Source of the DNA: Terrabacter sp. Root85
GTDB lineage: Bacteria > Actinomycetota > Actinomycetes > Actinomycetales > Dermatophilaceae
Assembly (NCBI RefSeq): GCF_001429185.1
Contig: NZ_LMIW01000013.1
Span: forward strand, 1-61,404
DNA: 61,404 nucleotides
Direction of reading: 5' to 3'
Shown: piece by piece, positions 15,957 through 23,962 of the stretch
How the letters are laid out: every line of letters starts with the position of its first letter
Position numbering within the stretch: the stretch's first letter is position 1
Program-made: the position numbers and the translations under genes
Notes under the pieces: generated by a model
What the model was told of the DNA's origin: nothing
The model's input: only the letters and a program-made list of their open reading frames with translations
Database searches by the model: none

Positions 15957-16832
15957 ATGGACAGTGCCGCCCCGGGAGGGCCCGACCGACGCAGCAAGCG
16001 CGACCTGGAGGAGGGGATCCAGCGCGACTTCACGCGCAAGATGTCCTACGGCGACTACCTGCGGCTGGACACCCTCCTCAGCGCGCAGCAGCCGCTGAGC
16101 GAGCCGCCCCAGCACGACGAGCTGCTCTTCATCATCCAGCACCAGACGTCGGAGCTGTGGCTCAAGCTCCTCATCCACGAGCTCCGTTCTGCCAGAAGCC
16201 TGCTCAGGGACGACGAGCTGGCGCCGGCGCTCAAGAGGCTCGCCCGCGTCAAGCACATCCAGCACACACTGACGGACCAGTGGTCGGTGCTCGCGACGCT
16301 GACGCCGAGCGAGTACGCGCAGATCCGCCCCTTCCTCGCCGCGAGCTCGGGCTTCCAGTCGGCGCAGTACCGCGAGGTCGAGTTCCTCCTCGGCAACAAG
16401 AACGCCGACATGGTGGCCGTGTTCTCGCACGACGAGGGCGCCCGCTCGGCGCTCGACGCGCTGCTGCACGAGCCCAGCCTCTACGACGAGTTCCTCGCCT
16501 ACCTCGGTCGACGTGGGTATGCCGTCCCGGCAGGCCTGCTCGACCGCGACTGGACCCAGCCCTACCGCCACGACGAGGGGCTCGTCGACGTCTTCGCGGC
16601 CGTCTACGCCGAGCCGAACGAGCACTGGGGCGTCTACGAGACGTGCGAGGAGCTCGTCGACCTCGAGGACAACTTCCAGCAGTGGCGCTTCCGCCACCTC
16701 CAGGTCGTGCAGCGCACGATCGGGCAGAAGACCGGCACCGGCGGCTCGACGGGAGTCGACTTCCTGCGCCGCGCCCTCGACCTGACCTTCTTCCCCGAGC
16801 TCTACGAGGTGCGCACCCGCATCGGGGGTTGA
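15957..16832 (+). CDS. kynA: Tryptophan 2,3-dioxygenase
   Basis: A heme enzyme of 291 residues that opens the indole ring of L-tryptophan to N-formylkynurenine, the first step of the kynurenine pathway. Recognisable stretches are SYGDYLRLD, the QHQTSELW segment, and FRHLQVVQRTIGQKTGTGGSTG-like C-terminal region, where His247 should be the proximal heme ligand and the Gly/Thr loop closes over substrate. No kynB or kynU lies beside it; the rest of the pathway must be elsewhere or absent. It ends 97 bp before the stop of a convergent regulator gene. Confidence 0.95.
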   Translation: MDSAAPGGPDRRSKRDLEEGIQRDFTRKMSYGDYLRLDTLLSAQQPLSEPPQHDELLFIIQHQTSELWLKLLIHELRSARSLLRDDELAPALKRLARVKHIQHTLTDQWSVLATLTPSEYAQIRPFLAASSGFQSAQYREVEFLLGNKNADMVAVFSHDEGARSALDALLHEPSLYDEFLAYLGRRGYAVPAGLLDRDWTQPYRHDEGLVDVFAAVYAEPNEHWGVYETCEELVDLEDNFQQWRFRHLQVVQRTIGQKTGTGGSTGVDFLRRALDLTFFPELYEVRTRIGG

Positions 16833-16929
16833 CCCACGTGTCGTCCGTTGCTCCCGCGCTCTGGTGTTGCGTGAGGGGGTCGGTGTGCCCGAGCGCCGCC
16901 AGACACCGTGGGCGACGATCATCCGAGCA

Positions 16930-17658
16930 CTACACGATGGGCGGCGTAGTGCCGAGGCGCCCCGCCGGGCCCAGGCGCGCGTCGTCGCCTTCGTCTTCGC
17001 CGGGGAGCGCGAGGCGTCTGCGGACCCTGAGGCCGCGCGGCTCGCACTGGCAGGGACATGCAGCGGTGCACAGCTCCTCGAAGCAGACGTCGAGGCACGC
17101 GCACTCGACGTCGGCCATCGGTGGTGCGTCGATACGAGGCTGCCGCCCTCGCATGAGGCGATGGCGCAGCGTGAGCGCCGCCTCAGTCGGATGGTCGGTC
17201 GGGCGTCCTCTGAGGGGTGCGGCCTCGGCCAGCTCGTCCCGGGCGGCCCGGTGGCGGAACCAGCCCCGAGCCTCGGGCCGGTCGTAGCGCGGGAAAGCCC
17301 AGCGTTCGAAGGGCACCTCGTCCGGAGGGGCGACGTCGAGGTGGGCAGGGAACCGTCGCCCCTGGTTGTCCCGCACGGTGTCGACCGGCACGGGCATCAC
17401 CTCGTTCCCGTCACCGTCGACGACGGCGAGGTGGAGCCCCGCGAGCGCGAGGATCTCCGCGAAGATGCCGAAGCCAGGCGCCACGGAGCCGGTCTCGTAG
17501 CGACCCACGGTGCTCGACGAGACTCCCACCCGTGCTGCGAGCTCGCGCTGGCTGAGGTCGGCGAGTCGGCGTGCCCGCACGACGTAACGCGCAACCACGT
17601 CCTCTGCCTGCATCCGTTCCGGGCTCATGGTCGTGATCATCGGCGTCGGTGCCGACAC
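16930..17658 (-). CDS. HTH (XRE) regulator with cysteine-rich C-terminal tail
   Basis: An XRE-type helix-turn-helix occupies about residues 25-80 (RRLADLSQRELAARVGVSSSTVGRYE). The middle part (to about 160) contains a WAFPRYDRPEARGW segment of unknown fold. Near the end seven cysteines fall within 20 residues (186, 188, 192, 197, 201, 203, 205: pattern CxC-x3-C-x4-C-x3-CxCxC), suggesting a metal or redox site. The GTG at 17658 is uncertain; ATG codons at residues 7, 11 and 16 are alternatives. It lies just downstream of a cluster of repeated hairpins. Target genes are not evident. Confidence 0.7.
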   Translation of the reverse strand: MSAPTPMITTMSPERMQAEDVVARYVVRARRLADLSQRELAARVGVSSSTVGRYETGSVAPGFGIFAEILALAGLHLAVVDGDGNEVMPVPVDTVRDNQGRRFPAHLDVAPPDEVPFERWAFPRYDRPEARGWFRHRAARDELAEAAPLRGRPTDHPTEAALTLRHRLMRGRQPRIDAPPMADVECACLDVCFEELCTAACPCQCEPRGLRVRRRLALPGEDEGDDARLGPAGRLGTTPPIV

Positions 17659-17725
17659 TGCAGCGAGGTCGTACGTTCACGATCCACAGGCGAGCGACAC
17701 GTCCGGGGGGTGTGGACAGATCGCC

Positions 17726-17758
17726 ACGTCACTGCCCCGCCCCGTGGGGCAGTGACGT
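17726..17758. repeat. Hairpin repeat, copy 1
   Basis: Perfect 13-bp arms (acgtcactgcccc and its complement) with a 7-nt loop. It belongs to a family of three similar hairpins in the 361-bp gap between the HTH regulator and sufE. Confidence 0.85.
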
Positions 17759-17759
17759 A

Positions 17760-17839
17760 GCGAGCGCGGGTGGTTGCCCAGCAGGTGGCCGGGCTCGGCG
17801 GCTACGTCAGTGCCCCGCTGGGTGGGGCAGTGACGTAGC
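17760..17839. repeat. Repeat unit with hairpin, copy 2
   Basis: The unit starts with a 20-nt sequence (gcgagcgcgggtggttgccc), found again at 17923-17942, and ends in a hairpin (arms 17801-17816 and 17824-17839, 15 of 16 positions paired, one G-G mismatch). The loop gctgggt is identical to copy 3. Confidence 0.85.
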
Positions 17840-17922
17840 CGATGCCCTCGCAGCCCTCGATGGCCCACACCCGCTCGCACTGTCCGCGGCAGACATCCCA
17901 GGTTCTGTTGCTGTCAAGCAGC

Positions 17923-18001
17923 GCGAGCGCGGGTGGTTGCCCGGCGGGCGGCGGGGGTTGGCGGCTATGTCAGTGCCCCGCTGGGTGGGGCACTGACATA
18001 G
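17923..18001. repeat. Repeat unit with hairpin, copy 3
   Basis: Begins with the same 20-nt leader as copy 2 (17923-17942) and ends in a perfect 15-bp hairpin (17965-17979 with 17987-18001). Two bases in one arm differ from copies 1 and 2, and both are matched by compensating changes in the other arm, so the pairing itself seems to be kept. It ends 18 bp after the sufE stop and could also act as its terminator. Confidence 0.85.
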
Positions 18002-18019
18002 GCGCGGTGAGTGGCGGGG

Positions 18020-18475
18020 TCAGACGGCGGTCTTGGCGCGTACCTGGCGCTTGATGCGGCCGAGCATGGCCACCATCCCGCGCATGCGCAGGGGTGACAC
18101 GGCCTCGGCGAGACCGAAGCGCATCGGGGCGTCGTCGGGGACGCCCAGCACCTCGGCGGCCGAGAGGCCGTCGAGACCCTCGTGCAGGATGCCGGCGAAG
18201 CCGCGGGTCGTCGGGGCCTCAGCGGGTGCGTCGAAGAAGAGGCTGACGACCCGGTCCTCGAGCGAGGGGCCGTCGGCGACCTCGACCGTGAGGAAGAGCG
18301 GCGACTGGCACTCGTCGACACGTTCGAGCTGGTCGAGGTGGCCGGCATAACGCTCGGGCAGTCCCGGTAGCTCGTCGCTGAACTCCAGCAGGAGCTGCAG
18401 CTTGAGGTCGTTGCTCGCCGAGCGGAAGTCCTCGGCGATCTCGGCCAGGGAGGCCGGCAGCGGGGTGTCGCTCAC
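18020..18475 (-). CDS. sufE: SufE-like cysteine desulfuration protein
   Basis: A 151-residue SufE family protein. It accepts persulfide sulfur from a cysteine desulfurase on Cys56 (DECQSP) and passes it on for Fe-S cluster assembly. Other family features are the LLLEFSDELPGLPERY opening and the GFAGIL segment. It follows a sulfurtransferase gene by 25 bp on the same strand; this sseA-sufE pair is common in actinobacteria and suggests joint sulfur handling. No suf operon is in the window. Confidence 0.93.
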   Translation of the reverse strand: MSDTPLPASLAEIAEDFRSASNDLKLQLLLEFSDELPGLPERYAGHLDQLERVDECQSPLFLTVEVADGPSLEDRVVSLFFDAPAEAPTTRGFAGILHEGLDGLSAAEVLGVPDDAPMRFGLAEAVSPLRMRGMVAMLGRIKRQVRAKTAV

Positions 18476-18500
18476 GAGGGGCTCCTGTCTCGCGTCGGGG

Positions 18501-19379
18501 TCACTTCTCGATGGGCACGCGCACGGCGTTGCCCCACTCGGTCCACGAGCCGTCGTAGTTGCGCACGGCCTCGAAGCCGAGCAGGTGGGTCAGGACGAAC
18601 CACGTGTGCGACGAGCGCTCGCCGATGCGGCAGTACGCGACGACGTCGTCGGACGGCGTCAGGCCCTGCTCCTCGAGGTAGATCGCCTCGAGGTCCTCGC
18701 GCGACTTGAACGAGCCGTCCTCGTCGGCAGCGCGCGCCCACGGCACCGACTTCGCGCCGGGGATGTGTCCGCCGCGCATCGCCCCCTCCTGGGGGTAGTC
18801 GGGCATGTGGAGCAGCTCACCGGAGTACTCGCCGGGGGAGCGGACGTCGACGAGGGGCTTGCCGAGGTGCGCGAGGACGTCGTCCTTGAACGCGCGGATC
18901 GGGGCGTCGTCACGCTCGGCGACGGGGTAGTCCACGGCCGTCGGGGACGCCACCTCGCGAGTCAGCTCGCGGCCCTCCGCGACCCACTTCGCCCGGCCGC
19001 CGTCGAGCAGCCGGACGTCATCGTGGCCGAAGAGGCTGAAGACCCAGAGGGCGTAGGCCGCCCACCAGTTGCTCTTGTCGCCGTAGATGACGACGGTCGT
19101 GTCGCGGCTGATGCCGCGCTGACCCATCACCTCGGCGAACCGGGCGCCGTCGACGTAGTCGCGCGTCACGGGGTCGTTGAGGTCGACGTGCCAGTCGATC
19201 TTGAGCGCGCCGGGGATGTGACCGGTCTCGTAGAGCAGGACGTCCTCGTCGGACTCGAGCAGCACGATCCCGTCCGGGCCGCCGATGCCGCCGGCCGAGA
19301 CCTGCTCCGCGAGCCACTCGGTCGTGACGAGCCGCTCGGGGTGGGCGTAGGCGGAGATCTTCGTGTCTTCAGCGCTCAT
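18501..19379 (-). CDS. sseA: Thiosulfate/3-mercaptopyruvate sulfurtransferase (rhodanese)
   Basis: A 292-residue protein with two tandem rhodanese domains. The N-terminal one (residues 15-145, containing [11 protein letters not shown]) lacks a catalytic cysteine, while the C-terminal one has Cys250 in the loop YCRIGERSS, the active-site persulfide carrier. It probably transfers sulfur from thiosulfate or mercaptopyruvate to an acceptor, possibly the SufE protein encoded next. A CACGAT sequence 6 nt before the ATG could be a weak -10 for a leaderless mRNA. Confidence 0.93.
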   Translation of the reverse strand: MSAEDTKISAYAHPERLVTTEWLAEQVSAGGIGGPDGIVLLESDEDVLLYETGHIPGALKIDWHVDLNDPVTRDYVDGARFAEVMGQRGISRDTTVVIYGDKSNWWAAYALWVFSLFGHDDVRLLDGGRAKWVAEGRELTREVASPTAVDYPVAERDDAPIRAFKDDVLAHLGKPLVDVRSPGEYSGELLHMPDYPQEGAMRGGHIPGAKSVPWARAADEDGSFKSREDLEAIYLEEQGLTPSDDVVAYCRIGERSSHTWFVLTHLLGFEAVRNYDGSWTEWGNAVRVPIEK

Positions 19380-19410
19380 GTCCCCATCGTGTCACGCGGG
19401 GCCCGGCCCC

Positions 19411-19833
19411 TCACACGTGGTCGAGGCGCCCGAGGTCGTCGCGACAGCGGCGCTCGAACTCGCCGAGCTCGGCGATGGCGTCCTGCACGTCCCGCAGCCG
19501 CTGCTCGAGGTCGGTGCGGCGCTCGTCGATCTGGTCCAGGACGTACTCGAGCTGGGTGCGACGACCGCGCGGGGCGTCGAAGAGGTCGATGATCGTGCGG
19601 ATCTCCTCGAGCGGGAAACCGAGCCGCTTGCCGCGCAGGATCAGGCCGAGGCGCGTGCGGTCGCGGCGGTGGTAGACGCGCTGCGTGCCGCGACGCTCGG
19701 GGGAGATGAGCCCGAGGTCCTCGTAGTGGCGCACCGTCCGGTGGGTGACGTCGAACGCCTCGGCCACCTGGGCGATGGTCCACGTCTCGCCGGTCCGCGA
19801 GGACCGGTGCGTGGTCGAGGTGTCACTTGTCAT
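19411..19833 (-). CDS. MerR-family regulator (LiuR-like)
   Basis: A 140-residue MerR-family regulator: winged HTH at residues 17-85 (WTIAQVAEAFDVTHRTVRHYEDLGLISPERRG) and a C-terminal coiled-coil helix for dimerisation. There is no metal-binding cysteine set. It is divergent from an acyl-CoA dehydrogenase/carboxyltransferase operon, and a 22-bp dyad between them resembles operators of LiuR, the MerR-type regulator of branched-chain amino acid and fatty acid breakdown in proteobacteria. It likely controls that operon and itself; the effector would be an acyl-CoA intermediate (inference). Confidence 0.88.
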   Translation of the reverse strand: MTSDTSTTHRSSRTGETWTIAQVAEAFDVTHRTVRHYEDLGLISPERRGTQRVYHRRDRTRLGLILRGKRLGFPLEEIRTIIDLFDAPRGRRTQLEYVLDQIDERRTDLEQRLRDVQDAIAELGEFERRCRDDLGRLDHV

Positions 19834-19847
19834 GGGGTCGATAGTGC

Positions 19848-19869
19848 TTTACGTTTACGTCAACGTCAA
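19848..19869. promoter_or_regulatory. Operator dyad between merR-type gene and acyl-CoA operon
   Basis: tttacgtttacgtcaacgtcaa is palindromic at 18 of 22 positions with three ACGT cores. It overlaps a good plus-strand promoter (TTGTCA 19827-19832, 17-nt spacer, TACGTT 19850-19855) and, on the minus strand, a TTGACG box (19864-19869) 17 nt from CACTAT, which lies 7 nt before the regulator ATG. Binding here could act on both promoters. Confidence 0.75.
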
Positions 19870-19918
19870 GCACGCGTCACGAGCGCGTGATGGCCGCCAC
19901 CCCTTCAGGAGAACAGCG

Positions 19919-21097
19919 ATGTTCGAGCTCAGCCAGGACCACGAGGACTTCCGGATGGTCGTCCGCGACTTCGCCGAGAAGGAGGTCGCGCCCCACATCG
20001 CCAAGTGGGACGCCGCCGCCTACTTCCCGGCCGACCTCGTGCCGAAGATGGGTGACCTCGGGCTGTTCGGCCTCGTCGTGCCGGAGGAGTACGGCGGCGC
20101 AGGGGAGTCCGGCGACTTCACCAGCCTCTGCGTCGCCATCGAGGAGCTGGGCCGCGTCGACCAGTCGATCGGCATCACGCTGTCCGCGGGCGTGGGGCTC
20201 GGCATCAACCCGATCCTCACCTACGGGACCGAGGAGCAGAAGCAGCGCTTCCTGCCCGACCTCGTCGCCGGCCGCGCCCTCGCCGGCTTCGGCCTCACCG
20301 AGCCCGAGGCCGGCTCCGATGCCGGTGCGACCCGCACGCGAGCCGTCCGCGACGGCGACGAGTGGGTCGTCAACGGCGCCAAGGCCTTCATCACGAACTC
20401 CGGCACCGACATCACTTCCGTCGTCACCGTGACCGCGCGCACCGGCACGAACGAGGACGGCTCGCCGCAGATCTCGGCGATCATGGTGCCCGCCGGCACC
20501 CGGGGCTTCGTCGTCGAGCCGGCGTACCACAAGCTCGGCTGGCACGTCTCCGACACCCACGGCCTCACGTTCGAGGACTGCCGCGTCCCCGCCGACCACC
20601 TCCTCGGCGCGGAGGTGGAGGGCTTCAAGCAGTTCCTCAAGACCCTCGACGACGGCCGCATCGCCATCTCGGCACTCGCCGTCGGCTGCGCCCAGGCCTG
20701 CCTCGAGCTCGCCACCGACTACGCGAAGACCCGCGTCGCCTTCGGCCGCCCGATCGGCGTCAACCAGGGCGTCTCGTTCCAGCTGGCCGACCTCGCGGTC
20801 ATGGTCGAGGGCGCCCGGCTGCTGACCTACAAGGCGGCGTGGCTCAAGGACGAGCTCCACGCCGGCAAGCGCTCCGTCAAGGAGGTCAAGCAGGCTGCCG
20901 CCATCGCCAAGCTCTACTCGACCGAGGCCGCCGTCACGGCCACCCGGATCGCGACGCAGGTCTTCGGCGGCAACGGCTTCATGGAGGAGTACCCCGTGGC
21001 CCGCTTCTACCGCGACGCCAAGATCCTCGAGATCGGCGAGGGCACGTCCGAGGTCCAGCGCATGCTCATCGCCCGCGGGATGGGTCTGCCGGCATGA
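19919..21097 (+). CDS. Acyl-CoA dehydrogenase
   Basis: A 392-residue FAD enzyme that makes the alpha-beta double bond in an acyl-CoA. Conserved parts are GLTEPEAGSDAG, the WVVNGAKAFITNSG flavin region, FGRPIGVNQ and the C-terminal RDAKILEIGEGTSEVQR, where Glu374 is the predicted catalytic base. The ATG is preceded by AGGAGA. It overlaps the carboxyltransferase start by 4 bp, an arrangement resembling the FadE19-AccD1 module for leucine breakdown, so isovaleryl-CoA or another short branched acyl-CoA is a reasonable substrate guess. Confidence 0.93.
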   Translation: MFELSQDHEDFRMVVRDFAEKEVAPHIAKWDAAAYFPADLVPKMGDLGLFGLVVPEEYGGAGESGDFTSLCVAIEELGRVDQSIGITLSAGVGLGINPILTYGTEEQKQRFLPDLVAGRALAGFGLTEPEAGSDAGATRTRAVRDGDEWVVNGAKAFITNSGTDITSVVTVTARTGTNEDGSPQISAIMVPAGTRGFVVEPAYHKLGWHVSDTHGLTFEDCRVPADHLLGAEVEGFKQFLKTLDDGRIAISALAVGCAQACLELATDYAKTRVAFGRPIGVNQGVSFQLADLAVMVEGARLLTYKAAWLKDELHAGKRSVKEVKQAAAIAKLYSTEAAVTATRIATQVFGGNGFMEEYPVARFYRDAKILEIGEGTSEVQRMLIARGMGLPA

Positions 21098-22701
21098 CCG
21101 GGACCGCACCGAGCACCACCCCCGGCACCACGCCGAGCCCTGACCCGCACGGCGACCCGCACGGCGACCCGCGCGTCGCCGACGTCCGGACCCGTCTCGC
21201 GGCCGCCCACACGGCGTCCGCCAGCGCGCCGGAGAAGGCCCAGGCCAAGCTCGACGCGCAGGGCAAGATCTACGTCCGCGACCGCATCGCGCTGCTCTTC
21301 GACGAGGGCTCGTTCGTCGAGGACGGCCGCTACGCCAACGCCCTGGCGCCGGGTCTCCCGGCCGACGGCGTCGTCACGGGACGCGGCACCGTCGACGGAC
21401 GAGCGGCGATCGTCATCGCCAACGACCCGACCGTCAAGGCCGGCTCCTGGGGCGCCCGGACCGTCGAGAAGATCGTCCGCGCCACCGAGATGGCACTGCG
21501 TGAGGAGCTGCCGGTCTTCTGGTTCGTCGACTCGGCAGGCGCCCGCATCACCGACCAGGTCGAGATGTTCCCCGGCCGCCGCGGCGCCGGGCGCATCTTC
21601 CACAACCAGGTGGCGCTCTCGGGCAAGGTGCCGCAGATCTGCTGCCTCTTCGGTCCGAGTGCCGCGGGCGGCGCCTACATCCCCAGCTTCTGCGACCTCA
21701 TCATCATGGTCGAGGGCAATGCGTCGATGTACCTCGGAAGCCCGCGCATGGCCGAGATGGTCGTCGGCGAGAAGGTCTCCCTCGAGGAGATGGGCGGCGC
21801 CCGGATGCACTGCACGGTCTCCGGTGTCGGTGACCTGCTCGCCCACGACGACGCCGAGGCCATCGAGCTGGCCAAGCTCTACTTCTCCTACGTCCCCGGC
21901 AGCTGGCGCGACCACCCGCCCACGTATGCCGCCGAGGAGCCCGCGACGCCGCTGACCCGTGCGACCGTGCCCGAGCGGGAGTCGGTGCCCTTCGACGTCC
22001 ACGAGGTCATCGACGGGCTCGTCGACGACGACTCCTTCTTCGAGCTCAAGCCCCTCTGGGCCGGCGAGCTCGTCATCGGCTTCGGCCGTCTCGAGGGCCA
22101 GACCGTCGGCATCGTCGCCAACAACTCGATGGTCAAGGGCGGCGTGCTCTTCACCGACAGCGCCGACAAGGCCGCGCGCTTCATCTGGCTGTGCGACGCC
22201 TTCAACATCCCGCTCGTCTACCTCGCCGACGTGCCCGGCTTCATGATCGGCTCCGAGGTCGAGCGCGGCGGCATCATCCGTCACGGCGCCAAGATGGTCA
22301 GCGCCGTCTCGTCCGCGACCGTGCCGCAGTTCTGCGTCGTCGTCCGCAAGGCCTACGGGGCGGGGCTCTACGCCATGGGCGGACCCGGTTTCGGACCTGA
22401 CGCCACGATCGCGCTGCCGACCGCGCGCATCGCGGTGATGGGGCCGGAGGCTGCCGTCAACGCCGTCTACGCGAACAAGATCGCCGAGATCGCCGACCCG
22501 GACGAACAGGCACGATTCGTGGCAGACCGGCGGCGGGAGTACGAGGAGGACGTCGACATCGAGCGTCTCGCGGCCGATCTGGTCCTCGACTCCATCATCG
22601 AGGCGGATGAGCTGCGCTCGGACCTGGTGCGCCGACTGGCTTATGCTTCCCGGCGTGACCGTCACTTCAGCGAGCGCCGACGCTCCGTCCCGCCGGTCTG
22701 A
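21094..22701 (+). CDS. Acyl-CoA carboxylase beta subunit (carboxyltransferase)
   Basis: A 535-residue carboxyltransferase with two crotonase-like halves: the N-terminal half has FGPSAAGGAYIPSFCD, the C-terminal half has DVPGFMIGSEVERGGIIRHGAK and the oxyanion loop around KAYGAGLYAMGGPG. It transfers carboxyl from biotin of an alpha subunit to an acyl-CoA; coupling with an acyl-CoA dehydrogenase (ATGA overlap) and a LiuR-like regulator suggests methylcrotonyl-CoA, as for AccD1/LiuB. No dedicated alpha subunit follows, so it may use the AccA at 12637 or one elsewhere. The last 16 codons overlap the next gene, whose promoter lies inside it. Confidence 0.92.
   Translation: MTGTAPSTTPGTTPSPDPHGDPHGDPRVADVRTRLAAAHTASASAPEKAQAKLDAQGKIYVRDRIALLFDEGSFVEDGRYANALAPGLPADGVVTGRGTVDGRAAIVIANDPTVKAGSWGARTVEKIVRATEMALREELPVFWFVDSAGARITDQVEMFPGRRGAGRIFHNQVALSGKVPQICCLFGPSAAGGAYIPSFCDLIIMVEGNASMYLGSPRMAEMVVGEKVSLEEMGGARMHCTVSGVGDLLAHDDAEAIELAKLYFSYVPGSWRDHPPTYAAEEPATPLTRATVPERESVPFDVHEVIDGLVDDDSFFELKPLWAGELVIGFGRLEGQTVGIVANNSMVKGGVLFTDSADKAARFIWLCDAFNIPLVYLADVPGFMIGSEVERGGIIRHGAKMVSAVSSATVPQFCVVVRKAYGAGLYAMGGPGFGPDATIALPTARIAVMGPEAAVNAVYANKIAEIADPDEQARFVADRRREYEEDVDIERLAADLVLDSIIEADELRSDLVRRLAYASRRDRHFSERRRSVPPV
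22642..22647 (+). promoter_or_regulatory. -10 box of PIG-V-like gene (TATGCT), inside the previous gene
   Basis: TATGCT lies 7 nt before the GTG at 22655, within the 3' end of the carboxyltransferase gene. It would allow separate leaderless transcription of the membrane protein gene. Confidence 0.5.
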
Positions 22702-23962
22702 GCCGCGCCTCGGTCACAGGCTCGAGCACCCCGACCGGGACCTCGAGCGGAAGCAGCCGTTCTGGCGCCGCTTCCCGGTCTGGTTCCCGTTCGCGGTCTT
22801 CGCCGTCTCGCGTCTCTTCGTCTGGGTCGCCGCGACCTACCTCTCGCGCTACCAGATCCCGCTGCCCATCGGCACGGCCAACATCCGCATCTTCTACCCC
22901 TCGCCCGCCGACCCCGGCTACGCCGCGGTCATGACGGGCTGGGACGGCCAGTGGTACCGCGTCATCGCCGAGCAGGGCTACCCCGCGGTGCTGCCCCGGG
23001 TCGGCTGGGGCGGCATCGACATGAACCCGTGGGCCTTCTTCCCGGTGTTCCCGATGACCGCCGGACTCATCATGAAGGTCACCGGCCTGCCCTTCGCCGT
23101 CGTCGCGCCGACGCTGTCGATCGTCATCGGCTTCGCCGCGATGCACGTCCTCTTCAAGCTCGTCGACCAGGCCGTCGGTCGCTGGGAGGCGATCGTCGCC
23201 GTCGTCGCCACGTGCTTCTTCATCGCGTCGCCGGCCTTCTCGGCCTCCTACACCGAGTCGACGGCCCTGCTGGGCGTCGTCACCGTCCTGTGGCTGCTCC
23301 GCAAGCGGCAGTACTGGTGGGTGGCTCTGGCGCTCCTCGTCCTGTCCCTGAGCCGCAACGTCGTCATCGCGATGGTGCCGGTCATCATCGCCCACGCGGT
23401 CGTCCGGTGGCGGCAGGGTGACGAGGGCGAGCACCCGGTGCGTCTGCGCGTCGGGTTGGCGGCGCTCGCCGCATACGCGGGGGCCCTGACCTTCCTCTGG
23501 CCGACGATCGTCACGATCGCGACCGACACGCCCAACGCGTACAACGACACGATGCTCGCCTGGAACATCGAGACGAAGATCAAGCTCTACCTGTGGTGGA
23601 ACCTCCTCTACGACTACTGGGGGGTCGTCGGGCAGGTCGCGGGAGTGTTGGGCATCGCCGCGTTCACGTGGTTCATGCTGACGAAGAACTCGTGGCGCTG
23701 GGGCCCGGAGATCTGGGGCTGGGCGGGCGCCTATCCGGCGTACATCATCCTCGTGACGAGCACGACGCCGAGCCGCGTGCGCTACGCCCTGCTCGCGTTC
23801 CCGATGACGCTCGTCATCGCGTGGTTCCTCAAGCTGCGCTGGTGGCGGCGCTACCGCTACTGGCTGCTCGGGCTGATCGTCGTCATCGGCGCGGCCCAGA
23901 TGTGGTGGTGGACCGAGCACTACCTCGTCATCGAGAACCTCACCGACGACCTCTACCCCTGA
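22655..23962 (+). CDS. PIG-V-like membrane glycosyltransferase
   Basis: A 435-residue polytopic membrane protein with about ten hydrophobic segments. After the first membrane helix comes an extracytoplasmic loop with WDGQWYRVIAEQGYP and then NPWAFFPVFPM, the signature of the GPI mannosyltransferase II (PIG-V) family, GT-C fold enzymes using polyprenyl-phosphate mannose. The Asp in the WDGQWY loop is the likely catalytic residue. Bacterial members are thought to mannosylate surface lipids or proteins; the acceptor is unknown. The GTG start overlaps the previous gene by 47 bp and follows a TATGCT box by 7 nt. Its 3' end overlaps maf on the other strand by 10 bp. Confidence 0.85.
   Translation: MTVTSASADAPSRRSEPRLGHRLEHPDRDLERKQPFWRRFPVWFPFAVFAVSRLFVWVAATYLSRYQIPLPIGTANIRIFYPSPADPGYAAVMTGWDGQWYRVIAEQGYPAVLPRVGWGGIDMNPWAFFPVFPMTAGLIMKVTGLPFAVVAPTLSIVIGFAAMHVLFKLVDQAVGRWEAIVAVVATCFFIASPAFSASYTESTALLGVVTVLWLLRKRQYWWVALALLVLSLSRNVVIAMVPVIIAHAVVRWRQGDEGEHPVRLRVGLAALAAYAGALTFLWPTIVTIATDTPNAYNDTMLAWNIETKIKLYLWWNLLYDYWGVVGQVAGVLGIAAFTWFMLTKNSWRWGPEIWGWAGAYPAYIILVTSTTPSRVRYALLAFPMTLVIAWFLKLRWWRRYRYWLLGLIVVIGAAQMWWWTEHYLVIENLTDDLYP

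Noticed and set aside
17726-18001. CRISPR array made of the three repeats.
   Set aside because: Only three unequal, differently spaced copies, each a self-contained hairpin with conserved flank; no spacers of constant length and no cas genes.
17649-18054. Several short open frames through the repeated hairpins, with recurring HCPxxxGxDV peptides.
   Set aside because: The peptide repeats merely translate the DNA hairpin repeats, appear on both strands and have no ribosome binding sites.
21007-22665. A 552-codon minus-strand frame opposite the carboxyltransferase gene.
   Set aside because: The plus strand has a clear carboxyltransferase with both oxyanion loops; the antisense frame shows no motif.
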